A DNA stretch of 64,000 bases from Pseudomonas weihenstephanensis (GTDB lineage Bacteria; Pseudomonadota; Gammaproteobacteria; Pseudomonadales; Pseudomonadaceae): NCBI RefSeq assembly GCF_001043055.1, contig NZ_JYLF01000012.1:62001-126000 (forward strand), read 5' to 3'. How positions within the stretch are numbered: the stretch's first letter is position 1; every line of letters begins with the position of its first letter. Shown piece by piece: positions 23,773-32,897 of the stretch. The translations under genes were made by a program, and so were the position numbers. A model generated the notes under the pieces. The model was not told the origin of the DNA. It did not search any database and was given only the letters and a program-made list of their open reading frames with translations.

Positions 23773-24093
23773 TTATCGCGGCGTTACATCCCGCTCTACC
23801 GGCTGCGCATCCGGATCAAATCCCGCCGGGAACTTGCCCTTCAACTGCCAGGCAAAAGCAATGATCTCGGCCAGCGTTCGGTAAAGCTCCTGGGGGATGC
23901 TGTCACCCAGTTCCATGCGCGCTAACAGTTTCACCAACTCGGCGTTTTCATAGATCGGCACGTCGTACTCGCGGGCGAGTTTGAGAATGGCTTCGGCCAA
24001 TTCATCGTCGCCTTTGGCCGTGAGGGTGGGAGCCTGTTGGCCGTCATATTTGAGGGCAATCGCCTGGCGCGGCGGGGGAGTGGGCGTTTTCAT
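23773..24093 (-). CDS. FlhB C-terminal domain homologue
   Basis: The 106-residue product aligns with the part of FlhB that follows the NPTH cleavage site: AIALKYDGQQAPTLTAKGDDELAEAILKLAREYDVPIYEN, then LGDSIPQELYRTLAEIIAFAW. It lacks the membrane domain and the N-P-T-H motif itself, so it resembles the free FlhB-CC fragment left after autocleavage. Such stand-alone proteins are known in many flagellated bacteria and in some cases can replace the natural fragment. It overlaps the end of the FliK-like gene by 4 bases, so the two are co-transcribed and probably act together. Confidence 0.9.
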   Translation of the reverse strand: MKTPTPPPRQAIALKYDGQQAPTLTAKGDDELAEAILKLAREYDVPIYENAELVKLLARMELGDSIPQELYRTLAEIIAFAWQLKGKFPAGFDPDAQPVERDVTPR

Positions 24094-25649
24094 GCGGTTT
24101 CGTCGACCCAGCGTTGTTCCAGTGGGCTATGGCCACCCTGCGGCGGTGTGCCCTGGTGGCAGTCGAGATCGGTCACACTCAGCCCGGCGTCTTTCAGACG
24201 CTGGCGCAGGTGAACCAGTTGGCTTGCGATCAGTTCGGCGGTGAAGGCGTGTCGGGCCCAGAGCTGGCCCGACAGGTTGCCGCGCAGCAATTGCGCCTGC
24301 ACGTGCAGCGGCCCCAGAGGCGAGAGGTCGAAGGCCAGTTCCACACGCCAGAGTGGGTCTTTGACTTCGCGGGTTTCGCGCTTGTCTTCAGGGTCTTTTT
24401 CGGGCGGGTCTTCGCGTTGGAACTTCACTTGCAGCGGGACGATGTCGTGGGCGTTACGCATCGGGATTTCCAGCTGCCAGGTGGTCAACAGCCCGCCGTC
24501 GGGGGTGCGCCCGCTTTGCTCAAGGCTGGACAATTGATGGCTCTGTAAGCGCGAGATAGCGGCGGCGGCGAGCTTGAGCAGGCTTTGCAGGCTGTCTTCA
24601 CCTTCGTCGTTGTGCGGGGTCCGCGTGGGCAACGGGAAGCCCGTCGGCTGCGGTTTGGCGCTGACTTGCCCCAGCATGCCCAGCGCGTTGCGCACGAACG
24701 TGGGCATGGCTTGCGCCTGAGCACTGGCGGCAGCGCCAGGGTTGAGGCTGGTATTGGCGGGTACGCCGGGCAAAATGTGCGCAATCAATCGCAATAAAGT
24801 GGCCTTCATGTCTGGCGCCAACGCTTGCGGTTGACCGCCCAGCAGTTTGGCCTCCAGAAACGCGCCGCTATTGAGCAGGGCGTCGCTCAACCCTTTTGGG
24901 GTGCCCAGTTGGGCGGGGGTAGGCAAACCTGCCAATAGCGAATCGATTGATGCGCGCAACTCGGCAGGCATGCGGGTGCTAGACGGCAGGTTTTGCAGGG
25001 CGTTTAACAGCCCTTCCAGCGAGCCTTGGCGGCTTTGTTGTGTGACCAATTGTTGCGCGATAGCCAGTTGATCCTGCCGCCCGCTCAGGGGCACGAAGTT
25101 GAGGCTTTGCGCACCTTGCACTTGTGCCGTCAGCAGGCTGCCCAGACGCAAGGGTTGTGGGCTGTCGAGCGCCAGGGTGCTGCCACTCAGAGCGGTATTG
25201 AGCAGGGTGACCAGCGAGCGATACACCGCCGGTTGCCCCGCAGGTTGTGGCAATACCTGGGTCGTTAGCACCTTGCCTTGCAACAGGGTGCCCAAGGGCA
25301 ACTGCTGGGTGTCGAGGCGGGTGAGCGTGGCGACACTGCTGCTCAACGCCTGCTGCACGCTGATGGCCAGGTTGCCGGCGCTGGGCTGGGTCACGGCCAG
25401 TTGCGTACCCAGCGGCAGCGGGAAATTGCTGTTGGCTTGCACGTTGGTTTGGCGCCCGCCCGCCAGGGTCAGCTTGAGCAGCAATTGAAACGCCTGGTCG
25501 TCTTGCTTGAGCGACAGCACTTCAGCCTTGGCACTTTGGCCGGGGCTGATCAAGCCGTCGAGGGGTTGTAATAACTTGAGCAGCTCACCCCCGACCACGC
25601 CGGAGCGTGCACCGTTTGGTGCCGTTGGCAGGAGCGGGGGAATATTCAT
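24090..25649 (-). CDS. Second FliK-like hook-length control protein
   Basis: The 519-residue product has a long low-complexity Leu/Gln/Ala/Pro-rich N-terminal part and a C-terminal hook-length-type domain (about 395-505): PLQVKF, then LWRVELAFDLSPLGPLHVQAQL, LSGQLWARHAFTAELIASQLVHLRQRLKDAGL. This is the FliK fold, although the protein is separate from the canonical fliK at the start of the window. The ATG at 25649 follows AAAGGCGAC; an upstream ATG at 25661 is less well placed. Its partner downstream is the FlhB C-domain homologue. Whether the pair tunes the flagellar switch or serves another export system is not shown by the sequence. Confidence 0.85.
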   Translation of the reverse strand: MNIPPLLPTAPNGARSGVVGGELLKLLQPLDGLISPGQSAKAEVLSLKQDDQAFQLLLKLTLAGGRQTNVQANSNFPLPLGTQLAVTQPSAGNLAISVQQALSSSVATLTRLDTQQLPLGTLLQGKVLTTQVLPQPAGQPAVYRSLVTLLNTALSGSTLALDSPQPLRLGSLLTAQVQGAQSLNFVPLSGRQDQLAIAQQLVTQQSRQGSLEGLLNALQNLPSSTRMPAELRASIDSLLAGLPTPAQLGTPKGLSDALLNSGAFLEAKLLGGQPQALAPDMKATLLRLIAHILPGVPANTSLNPGAAASAQAQAMPTFVRNALGMLGQVSAKPQPTGFPLPTRTPHNDEGEDSLQSLLKLAAAAISRLQSHQLSSLEQSGRTPDGGLLTTWQLEIPMRNAHDIVPLQVKFQREDPPEKDPEDKRETREVKDPLWRVELAFDLSPLGPLHVQAQLLRGNLSGQLWARHAFTAELIASQLVHLRQRLKDAGLSVTDLDCHQGTPPQGGHSPLEQRWVDETA

Positions 25650-25685
25650 GTCGCCTTTCATCGTTACAACCTGTCGAAATTGCCC

Positions 25686-25714
25686 TCTTTAGAGTAGGAC
25701 ATGGCATGTATAAT
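25686..25714 (+). promoter_or_regulatory. Sigma-70 promoter candidate before ccmA
   Basis: A perfect -10 hexamer TATAAT lies at 25709-25714; the region 17 bases upstream (TCTTTA) is a poor -35. It faces the ccm operon, whose first start is about 140 bases downstream, and lies 36 bases past the divergent FliK-like start. Confidence 0.4.
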
Positions 25715-25852
25715 GCCGCCCCGTCGTTCAGAGGGCAGCAAAACATTACGAATGTTTGATCCAGCTCGCTGAATCAGGCCGCAAATGCATTTATCCTGCA
25801 TCACTTTAACGGCCACGCCCGCGCCGACTTGAACCGTGAAGGCCTCAATTAC

Positions 25853-26488
25853 GTGACCAGCCCTCTTCTAGAAGCCGTAGCGCTCGCCTGTGAGCGTGAC
25901 TGGCGGATGTTGTTCGAAAACCTCGAATTGCGCCTGACCAGCGGTGACATGCTGCAAATCAGCGGCCCCAACGGCAGCGGCAAAACCAGCCTGCTGCGTT
26001 TGTTGGCGGGCCTGATGCAGCCGACGGCGGGTGAAATACGCCTAAATGGCGAGCCTTTAAGCCAACAGCGCACTGAGCTGGCCAACACGCTGTTGTGGAT
26101 CGGGCATGCGGCGGGCATCAAAGACCTGCTCAGCGCCGAAGAAAACCTCAGTTGGCTGTGTGCGCTGCATCGTGCGGCGTCGCGCGAGGCCATTTGGGCC
26201 GCGCTGGCAGCCGTGGGTCTCAAAGGTTTTGAAGACGTGCCGTGTCACACCTTGTCGGCGGGGCAGCAGCGACGTGTGGCCCTGGCTCGCCTGTATCTGG
26301 ACAGCCCGGCGCTGTGGATTCTTGACGAGCCCTTTACCGCGCTCGATAAACAAGGGGTTGCGCAACTGGAAGAGCACCTGGCCCGTCATTGCGAACAGGG
26401 CGGCATGGTGGTGCTCACCACGCATCACACCTTGACCCGCTTGCCTGGCGGTTATCGCGATATTGATTTGGGGCGTTGGGCTGTATGA
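25853..26488 (+). CDS. ccmA: Haem exporter ATPase CcmA
   Basis: CcmA is the ABC ATPase of the CcmABCD complex, which releases holo-CcmE during cytochrome c maturation. The 211-residue product has Walker A GPNGSGKTS (about 35-43), signature LSAGQQRRVALAR and Walker B LWILDEPFTALD. GTG at 25853 (MTSPLLEAVALACERD) fits the family N-terminus and has AAGG upstream; a longer TTG reading from 25829 is less likely. The stop overlaps the ccmB ATG (ATGA). It is the first gene of a complete ccmABCDEFGHI operon. Confidence 0.95.
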   Translation: MTSPLLEAVALACERDWRMLFENLELRLTSGDMLQISGPNGSGKTSLLRLLAGLMQPTAGEIRLNGEPLSQQRTELANTLLWIGHAAGIKDLLSAEENLSWLCALHRAASREAIWAALAAVGLKGFEDVPCHTLSAGQQRRVALARLYLDSPALWILDEPFTALDKQGVAQLEEHLARHCEQGGMVVLTTHHTLTRLPGGYRDIDLGRWAV

Positions 26489-27153
26489 GTGTGTTTGCCG
26501 TGTTGCTGGCGCGTGAGGCGCGTTTATTGTTTCGTCGTCCGGCCGAGTTGGCCAACCCGCTGGTGTTCTTCGCGATCGTGATTGCAATGTTCCCGCTGGC
26601 GGTCGGTCCTGAAACTCAATTGTTGCAAACCTTGTCTCCGGGGCTGCTGTGGGTGGCCGCCCTTTTATCGGTTTTGCTCTCGCTGGACGGGCTTTTCCGC
26701 AGTGATTTCGAGGACGGATCGCTGGAGCAGTGGGTCCTTTCGTCGCACCCCCTTGCTCTACTGGTGTTGGCCAAAGTGCTGGCACACTGGGCGTTTTCCG
26801 GGCTGGCGCTGGTGATTCTGTCACCGTTGCTGGCATTAATGCTGGGGCTACCGGTGGCGTGTCTGCCAGTGTTGCTGATGTCGTTGCTGCTTGGCACGCC
26901 GGTACTGAGCTTGCTCGGTGCCGTGGGGGCTGCCTTGACGGTGGGTCTCAAGCGCGGCGGCCTGTTGCTCGCCTTGTTGATTCTGCCCCTCTACATCCCG
27001 GTGCTGATCCTGGGCAGTGGTGCCTTGCAGGCGGCGCTTATGGGGATGCCCGCGACGGGTTATTTGCTGTGGCTGGGTAGCCTGACCGCCCTTGCAGTAA
27101 CCCTTACACCGTTTGCTATAGCCGCCGGCCTGAAAATCAGCGTCGGCGAATAA
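26485..27153 (+). CDS. ccmB: Haem exporter membrane protein CcmB
   Basis: CcmB is the membrane subunit that partners CcmA. The 222-residue product has six hydrophobic segments and the family stretches LAREARLLFRRPAELANPLVFF, LFRSDFEDGSLEQWVLS and a Leu-rich C-terminal half. Length is normal. It overlaps ccmA by 4 bases and is followed after 88 bases by ccmC; that gap shows no clear promoter. Confidence 0.95.
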   Translation: MSVFAVLLAREARLLFRRPAELANPLVFFAIVIAMFPLAVGPETQLLQTLSPGLLWVAALLSVLLSLDGLFRSDFEDGSLEQWVLSSHPLALLVLAKVLAHWAFSGLALVILSPLLALMLGLPVACLPVLLMSLLLGTPVLSLLGAVGAALTVGLKRGGLLLALLILPLYIPVLILGSGALQAALMGMPATGYLLWLGSLTALAVTLTPFAIAAGLKISVGE

Positions 27154-27241
27154 TGAGGTCTGGCCATTTATTGGCCAGTAAAGACCCTGGCTGGCATGAC
27201 ACTCACCCTGTCGTGACCGGCACCGTGATGGAAACAGCGTG

Positions 27242-27997
27242 ATGAACTGGACTTGGTTTCACAAACTCGGCTCGCCCAAATGGTTCTATGCCATCAGTGG
27301 CCGCCTGCTGCCGTGGTTGAGCATTGCCGCCGTCTTGCTGATTGTCAGCGGGGTGGTCTGGGGCCTGGCGTTTGCGCCACCGGACTACCAGCAGGGCAAC
27401 AGTTTTCGGATCATTTATATCCATGTGCCTGCCGCGATGCTGGCGCAGTCCTGCTACGTGATGCTGGCGGTCTGCGGCGTCGTAGGGCTGGTGTGGAAGA
27501 TGAAAATCGCCGACGTGGCACTGCAAGCCGCCGCACCGATTGGCGCGTGGATGACCGCCGTGGCGCTGGTCACTGGCGCCGTCTGGGGCAAACCGACCTG
27601 GGGGTCGTGGTGGGTGTGGGATGCGCGCCTGACCTCGATGCTGATTCTGCTGTTTCTGTATTTCGGCCTGATCGCGTTGGGCAATGCCATTACCAACCGT
27701 GACAGCGCGGCCAAGGCTTGCGCCGTGCTGGCGATTGTCGGTGTGATCAATATCCCGATCATCAAATACTCGGTGCAGTGGTGGAACACCCTGCACCAAG
27801 GGGCAACGTTCACCCTGACTGAAAAACCGGCCATGCCAATGGAAATGTGGCTGCCGCTGCTGCTCACGGTGGCGGGGTTTTATTGCTTTTTTGGCGCCGT
27901 GCTGCTGCTGCGCATGCGGCTTGAGGTGCTAAAACGCGAGGCCCGCAGCAGTTGGGTCAAAGCTGAAGTGCTCAAAGCACTGGAGGGTGCGCGATGA
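27242..27997 (+). CDS. ccmC: Haem handling protein CcmC
   Basis: CcmC presents haem to CcmE in the periplasm. The 251-residue product has six membrane helices and the tryptophan-rich WWD signature (TWGSWWVWDARLTSMLILL, about 120-138) between conserved His residues (IHVPAAM and VQWWNTLHQG). Length is typical. The ATG at 27242 is used, as the preceding GTG only adds one residue. The stop overlaps the ccmD start (ATGA). Confidence 0.97.
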   Translation: MNWTWFHKLGSPKWFYAISGRLLPWLSIAAVLLIVSGVVWGLAFAPPDYQQGNSFRIIYIHVPAAMLAQSCYVMLAVCGVVGLVWKMKIADVALQAAAPIGAWMTAVALVTGAVWGKPTWGSWWVWDARLTSMLILLFLYFGLIALGNAITNRDSAAKACAVLAIVGVINIPIIKYSVQWWNTLHQGATFTLTEKPAMPMEMWLPLLLTVAGFYCFFGAVLLLRMRLEVLKREARSSWVKAEVLKALEGAR

Positions 27998-28170
27998 GTT
28001 TTGCTTCTTTTGGCGACTTTATCGCCATGGGCCATCACGCGGTGTATGTCTGGACCTCTTATGGCATTTGCCTGGCGGTCCTGGCGTTGAACGTGGCGCT
28101 GCCGGTCCTGGCGCGTCGGCGTTATCTGCAACAAGAGGCGCGTCGTTTGCGCCGGGAGAACACGAAGTGA
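27994..28170 (+). CDS. ccmD: Haem exporter small subunit CcmD
   Basis: A 58-residue reading frame, in a different frame from ccmE, fits CcmD exactly. It starts MSFASFGDFIAMGHHAVYVW, has one membrane helix (about 20-40, SYGICLAVLALNVALPVLA) and a basic cytoplasmic tail (RRRYLQQEARRLRREN). CcmD holds CcmE to CcmABC. Its start overlaps the ccmC stop by 4 bases and its stop overlaps the ccmE GTG start by 4 bases, so the three are tightly coupled. Confidence 0.93.
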   Translation: MSFASFGDFIAMGHHAVYVWTSYGICLAVLALNVALPVLARRRYLQQEARRLRRENTK

Positions 28171-28640
28171 ATCCGCTGCGTAAAAAACGTTTGATCATCA
28201 TCCTGGCGATTCTGGTCGGTGCCGGGGCTGCCGTGGCATTGGCCTTGAGCGCCTTGCAGCAGAACATCAACCTGTTTTACACCCCGACCCAGATCGCCAA
28301 CGGCGAAGCGCCGGTCGACACGCGCATTCGTGCCGGTGGCATGGTGCAAGACGGCTCGCTCAAGCGCAGCGGCGACTCGCTGGACGTTGAGTTTGTGGTC
28401 ACCGATTTCAATAAAGCCGTCACCATTCAATACCGCGGCATTCTGCCGGACCTGTTCCGCGAAGGGCAGGGGATCGTTGCGCTGGGCAAGCTCAACGCCC
28501 AGGGCGTGGTAGTGGCGGACGAAGTGCTGGCCAAGCACGACGAAAAATACATGCCGCCTGAAGTCACCAAGGCGTTGAAAGAGAGCGGCCAATCCGCGCC
28601 TGCACCGGGTAATCCTGCACCGGCCAAAGAGGTTAAGTGA
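28167..28640 (+). CDS. ccmE: Haem chaperone CcmE
   Basis: CcmE covalently binds haem in the periplasm and hands it to CcmF/CcmH. The 157-residue product has a basic start, one membrane anchor (about 8-30) and a beta-barrel domain with the haem-attachment His124 in LAKHDEKYMPPEV. The tail is Pro/Ala-rich. Translation begins at a GTG overlapping the ccmD stop (GTGA) and ends on the ccmF ATG. All features needed for function are present. Confidence 0.96.
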   Translation: MNPLRKKRLIIILAILVGAGAAVALALSALQQNINLFYTPTQIANGEAPVDTRIRAGGMVQDGSLKRSGDSLDVEFVVTDFNKAVTIQYRGILPDLFREGQGIVALGKLNAQGVVVADEVLAKHDEKYMPPEVTKALKESGQSAPAPGNPAPAKEVK

Positions 28641-30628
28641 TGACGTTTGGATTGTTTATCCCGGAGTTGGGCCAATTGGCCATGATTCTGGCGCTGTGCA
28701 TTGCCATTGTGCAGGCCATCGTGCCGTTGCTCGGGGCCTGGCGTGGGGACAAATTATGGATGAGCCTGGCGCAACCGGCCGCCTGGGGCCAGTTCGCCTT
28801 TCTGCTGTTTGCGTTCGGTTGCCTGACCTGGTCGTTCATGGCCGATGACTTCTCGGTGGCCTATGTGGCCAGTAACTCCAACAGTGCGCTGCCGTGGTAC
28901 TACAAATTCAGCGCGGTGTGGGGTGCCCACGAAGGCTCGCTGCTGTTGTGGGCCATGATTCTGGGCGGTTGGACCTTCGCCGTGTCGATCTTCTCGCGCC
29001 AATTACCGCAGGTGATGCTGGCGCGGGTGCTGTCGATCATGGGCATGATCAGCGTCGGCTTCCTGCTGTTCCTGATTTTGACGTCCAACCCCTTTGCGCG
29101 GCTATTGCCGCAGATTCCGGCCAATGGCAACGACCTTAATCCGCTGTTGCAAGACATCGGCCTGATCGTTCACCCGCCGATGCTGTACATGGGTTATGTG
29201 GGTTTCTCGGTGGCGTTTGCGTTTGCCATTGCCGCCTTGCTCGGCGGGCGTCTTGATGCCGCGTGGGCGCGCTGGTCGCGTCCGTGGACCATCGTGGCCT
29301 GGGCCTTCCTCGGTATCGGCATCACGCTGGGCTCGTGGTGGGCCTATTACGAGCTTGGCTGGGGCGGCTGGTGGTTCTGGGACCCGGTTGAAAACGCGTC
29401 CTTCATGCCTTGGCTGGTGGGCACGGCGCTGATTCACTCATTGGCGGTGACAGAAAAGCGCGGTGTATTCAAAAGCTGGACCGTATTGCTGGCCATTGCT
29501 GCGTTTTCGTTGAGCCTGCTGGGCACCTTCCTGGTGCGTTCGGGCGTATTGACCTCAGTGCACGCGTTTGCCTCTGACCCTGAGCGCGGCGTGTTCATCC
29601 TGATTTTCCTGCTGTTTGTGGTGGGCGGTTCGCTGACGCTGTTTGCACTGCGCGCCCCGGTGGTGAAAAGCCACGTCGGATTCAACCTGTGGTCGCGTGA
29701 AACCTTGCTGCTGGGCAACAACCTGATTCTGGTGGTCGCCGCTTCGATGATTCTGCTGGGCACGTTGTACCCGCTGATTCTGGACGCCATCAGTGGCGCC
29801 AAAATGTCGGTGGGCCCGCCGTACTTCAACGCGCTGTTTATCCCGCTGATGGCGTTGCTGATGGTGGTGATGGCGGTGGGTGTGCTGGTGCGCTGGAAAG
29901 ACACCCCGGTTAAATGGCTGTTGGGCATGCTGACCCCGGTGCTGCTGGGCAGTGCCGCATTGTCGGCGATTGCTGGCGTGGCTTACGGCGACTTTAACTG
30001 GGCGGTCTTGACCACCTTTATGCTGGCCGCCTGGGTGCTGCTGGCCGGGGTGCGCGATATCGGCGACAAAACCCGTCACAAAGGTCTGGTCAAAGGCCTG
30101 CGCAGCCTGACCCGCAGCTACTGGGGCATGCAAATTGCCCACCTGGGCATAGCGGTGTGCGCGGTAGGGGTGGTGTTGTCGAGTCAGAACAGTGCCGAGC
30201 GCGACCTGCGCCTGGCACCGGGCGAGTCGATGGAGCTGGGCGGTTATCACTTCATCTTTGAGGGGGCCAAGCACTACCAGGGCCCGAACTTTACGTCAGA
30301 CAAAGGCACCGTGCGCGTGGTGCGCAATGGCAAGGAAGTCAGCGTGCTGCACCCTGAAAAACGCCTGTACACGGTGCAGAGTTCGATGATGACGGAAGCG
30401 GGCATCGATGCCGGTTTCACCCGCGACCTGTATGTGGCGCTCGGCGAACCGTTGGGCGAGGGTGCCTGGGCGGTTCGTGTGCACGTTAAGCCGTTTGTGC
30501 GCTGGATCTGGTTTGGTGGGTTGCTGACGGGCTTTGGCGGGTTAATGGCCGCGATGGACCGTCGTTACCGGGTCAAAGTAAAAACCCGTGTGCGTGACGC
30601 GCTGGGCATGACAGGAGCTGCGGCATGA
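28640..30628 (+). CDS. ccmF: Cytochrome c haem lyase subunit CcmF
   Basis: CcmF is the large membrane subunit of the haem lyase that attaches haem to apocytochrome c. The 662-residue product has about 15 hydrophobic segments and the WWD domain (GWGGWWFWDPVENASFMPWL, about residues 234-253), with conserved His residues in VHPPMLYMGY and ALIHSLAV. Length is normal. It overlaps ccmE by one base and ccmG by four. Confidence 0.97.
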   Translation: MTFGLFIPELGQLAMILALCIAIVQAIVPLLGAWRGDKLWMSLAQPAAWGQFAFLLFAFGCLTWSFMADDFSVAYVASNSNSALPWYYKFSAVWGAHEGSLLLWAMILGGWTFAVSIFSRQLPQVMLARVLSIMGMISVGFLLFLILTSNPFARLLPQIPANGNDLNPLLQDIGLIVHPPMLYMGYVGFSVAFAFAIAALLGGRLDAAWARWSRPWTIVAWAFLGIGITLGSWWAYYELGWGGWWFWDPVENASFMPWLVGTALIHSLAVTEKRGVFKSWTVLLAIAAFSLSLLGTFLVRSGVLTSVHAFASDPERGVFILIFLLFVVGGSLTLFALRAPVVKSHVGFNLWSRETLLLGNNLILVVAASMILLGTLYPLILDAISGAKMSVGPPYFNALFIPLMALLMVVMAVGVLVRWKDTPVKWLLGMLTPVLLGSAALSAIAGVAYGDFNWAVLTTFMLAAWVLLAGVRDIGDKTRHKGLVKGLRSLTRSYWGMQIAHLGIAVCAVGVVLSSQNSAERDLRLAPGESMELGGYHFIFEGAKHYQGPNFTSDKGTVRVVRNGKEVSVLHPEKRLYTVQSSMMTEAGIDAGFTRDLYVALGEPLGEGAWAVRVHVKPFVRWIWFGGLLTGFGGLMAAMDRRYRVKVKTRVRDALGMTGAAA

Positions 30629-31161
30629 GACGTTGGTTGATGCTGATTCCACTTGCGGTGTTCTTGGGCATGGCGTGGTTTCTTTACAAGGGCTTGTACC
30701 TGGACCCGACCGAATTGCCGTCGGCCATGATCGACAAACCATTCCCGGCCTTTAGCCTGCCGTCGGTGGAGGGTGACAAGACCCTGACCGAGGCCGACCT
30801 CAAGGGCAAGCCAGCTTTGGTCAACGTGTGGGCGACCTGGTGCATTTCGTGCCGGGTCGAGCACCCGGTGCTGACCAAACTGGCCGAGCAGGGCGTGGTG
30901 ATCTACGGCGTCAATTACAAAGACGACAACGGCGACGCGAAAAAATGGCTCAAGGATTTTCACAACCCGTATCAGTTGGACATCGACGATGCGGACGGCT
31001 CGCTGGGCTTGAACCTGGGCGTATACGGTGCCCCTGAAACGTTCATCATCGACAGCCAGGGCGTGATTCGTCACAAGTTCGTGGGCGTGATCGATGAAAC
31101 CGTGTGGCGTGAGCAACTGGCGGGCAAGTATCAGGCGCTGGTTGACGAGGCCAAACCATGA
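30625..31161 (+). CDS. ccmG: Thioredoxin-like reductant CcmG (DsbE)
   Basis: CcmG keeps the haem-binding cysteines of apocytochrome c reduced. The 178-residue product has an N-terminal membrane anchor (LIPLAVFLGMAWFLYKGL) and a periplasmic thioredoxin fold with active site WCISC (about 72-76), preceded by LVNVWATW, and the GAPETFIID cis-Pro loop. It overlaps ccmF and ccmH by four bases each. Confidence 0.96.
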   Translation: MRRWLMLIPLAVFLGMAWFLYKGLYLDPTELPSAMIDKPFPAFSLPSVEGDKTLTEADLKGKPALVNVWATWCISCRVEHPVLTKLAEQGVVIYGVNYKDDNGDAKKWLKDFHNPYQLDIDDADGSLGLNLGVYGAPETFIIDSQGVIRHKFVGVIDETVWREQLAGKYQALVDEAKP

Positions 31162-31631
31162 GGCGCTGGTTAACCGCGATCGCCTTTGGCCTGACCCTCA
31201 CGGGCGTGGCCCATGCTGCCATCGACACGTACGAGTTTAAAAATGACGCCGAGCGTGACCGTTTTCGTGATCTGACCAAAGAGCTGCGGTGTCCAAAATG
31301 TCAGAACCAGGACATTGCCGACTCCAACGCGCCGATTGCCACTGACCTGCGCCGCGAGATCTTTCGCATGCTGGGTGAGGGCAAGGACAACCAGCAGATC
31401 ATCGACTTTATGGTCGACCGTTACGGTGACTTCGTGCGTTACAAACCGGCGCTGACCGGCAAAACCGCGATTTTGTGGTTCGGCCCGCTGGGCTTGCTCG
31501 TTGGTGGTCTGGTAGTGATTGGCGTGATCGTGGGCCGTCGTCGCAGCCAACGCGCCACACAGGTAGACACCCTTTCTGCCGAGGAGCGTCAGCGCCTCGA
31601 CACTTTGCTGGATAAAACCAAAGATGATTGA
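31158..31631 (+). CDS. ccmH: Cytochrome c maturation thiol protein CcmH
   Basis: CcmH works with CcmG in thiol chemistry on apocytochrome c. The 157-residue product has a signal peptide (AIAFGLTLTGVAHA), the conserved LRCPKCQNQDIADSNA motif with both redox cysteines, a three-helix domain and one C-terminal membrane helix (ILWFGPLGLLVGGLVVIGVIV). It is the short pseudomonad form; the TPR part is the separate CcmI downstream, whose start overlaps the ccmH end by 8 bases. Confidence 0.95.
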   Translation: MRRWLTAIAFGLTLTGVAHAAIDTYEFKNDAERDRFRDLTKELRCPKCQNQDIADSNAPIATDLRREIFRMLGEGKDNQQIIDFMVDRYGDFVRYKPALTGKTAILWFGPLGLLVGGLVVIGVIVGRRRSQRATQVDTLSAEERQRLDTLLDKTKDD

Positions 31632-32826
31632 TTTCTGGCTTGCAGCCGGTTTGCTGCTACTGATCGCCCTCAGCTTTATCTTGATCCCGGTGTTGCGCGC
31701 CCGTCGCGCCCAGCGTGAGGAAGACCGCACCGCACTGAACGTGGCCCTGTATCAGGAGCGCGTGGCTGAGCTGTTGGCTCAGCGTGAAGACGGGGTATTG
31801 ACCGACGCCCAACTTGAAACCGGGCGTGCGGAAGCCGCGCGCGAACTGTTGGCCGACACCGAAGGCGCCGCCCCGGCGCGGGTGTCCAGCCTGGGTAAAG
31901 CCGTGCCGTTGCTGGCTGCCGTCATGGTGCCGGTGTTGGGCCTGGGGCTTTACTTGCACTACGGTGCGAGCGACAAGGTTGAGCTGACCCGCGAATTCTC
32001 TCAGCCGCCGCAATCGCTTGAAGAAATGGTCGCGCGGCTGGAGCGTGCGGCCGCCGCACAGCCTGACTCGGCTGAAGGTTTGTACTTCCTGGGTCGCGCT
32101 TACATGGCGCAAAACCGTCCGGCAGACGCGGCCAAGGTGTTCGAAAAAACCGTTGCGCTGGCCGGTCGTCAACCCGAGTTGCTGGGCCAATGGGCGCAGG
32201 CGCAGTATTTTGCGGACAACAAACAGTGGAGCGCCACCACGCAAGCGCTGACCGATGAGGCCCTCAAGGCCGACCCTAAAGAAGTCACCAGCCTGGGGTT
32301 GCTGGGCATCGCAGCGTTCGAGGCCAAGCGTTATCAGCAAGCTATCGGCTACTGGCAGCGGCTGATGAACGAACTGCCTGAAGGCGACGCGTCCCGCGCA
32401 GCGCTCGAAGGCGGTATCGAAAAAGCCCGTGAGCAATTGCAGGCCAATGGGGTCCAGGTTGAGGCTGCGCCTGTGGCCAAGGCTCAGGCATCGATCAAGG
32501 TCAGTGTCGATCTGGCGGACGCGGTGAAAGCCAGTGTATTGCCGACCGACAGCGTGTTCATTTTCGCCCGTGCCGTGACCGGGCCACCGGCGCCGTTGGC
32601 GGTTAAGCGCGTAACCGTGGCCGACTTGCCCATTACGGTTGAACTGGCGGACAGCGATGCGATGATGCCGCAATTGAAACTGTCGAACTTTCCTGAAGTC
32701 CAACTGGTTGCACGCATCTCCCGTGCTGGCCAGCCGACTGCTGGCGAATGGGCAGGGCGCAGCAAACCGCTGTCCAGCAGCACCACAGCGCTGCAACAGC
32801 TGACCATCGACAGCCCGGATAAATAA
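31624..32826 (+). CDS. ccmI: Cytochrome c maturation TPR protein CcmI (CycH)
   Basis: CcmI binds the C-terminus of apocytochrome c and delivers it to CcmF/CcmH. The 400-residue product has two membrane helices (about 2-22 and 95-115) enclosing a cytoplasmic loop with a leucine-zipper-like ALYQERVAELLAQRE, then a periplasmic TPR domain (about 135-270; AEGLYFLGRAYMAQNRPADAAKVFEK) and a C-terminal beta-type domain. It ends the ccm operon. Confidence 0.94.
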   Translation: MIDFWLAAGLLLLIALSFILIPVLRARRAQREEDRTALNVALYQERVAELLAQREDGVLTDAQLETGRAEAARELLADTEGAAPARVSSLGKAVPLLAAVMVPVLGLGLYLHYGASDKVELTREFSQPPQSLEEMVARLERAAAAQPDSAEGLYFLGRAYMAQNRPADAAKVFEKTVALAGRQPELLGQWAQAQYFADNKQWSATTQALTDEALKADPKEVTSLGLLGIAAFEAKRYQQAIGYWQRLMNELPEGDASRAALEGGIEKAREQLQANGVQVEAAPVAKAQASIKVSVDLADAVKASVLPTDSVFIFARAVTGPPAPLAVKRVTVADLPITVELADSDAMMPQLKLSNFPEVQLVARISRAGQPTAGEWAGRSKPLSSSTTALQQLTIDSPDK

Positions 32827-32839
32827 CCGGTCAATACTG

Positions 32840-32877
32840 TCGCGTACAGGCGCGAGCAAACGTGCGCCTGTACGCGA
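32840..32877. terminator. Hairpin after ccmI
   Basis: Arms TCGCGTACAGGCGC and GCGCCTGTACGCGA enclose about 10 bases. No T-run follows, so it may be a REP-like or transcript-end hairpin rather than a classical terminator. It sits between ccmI and the lipoprotein ATG. Confidence 0.5.
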
Positions 32878-32897
32878 TTAACGACAAGAGAACCCTC

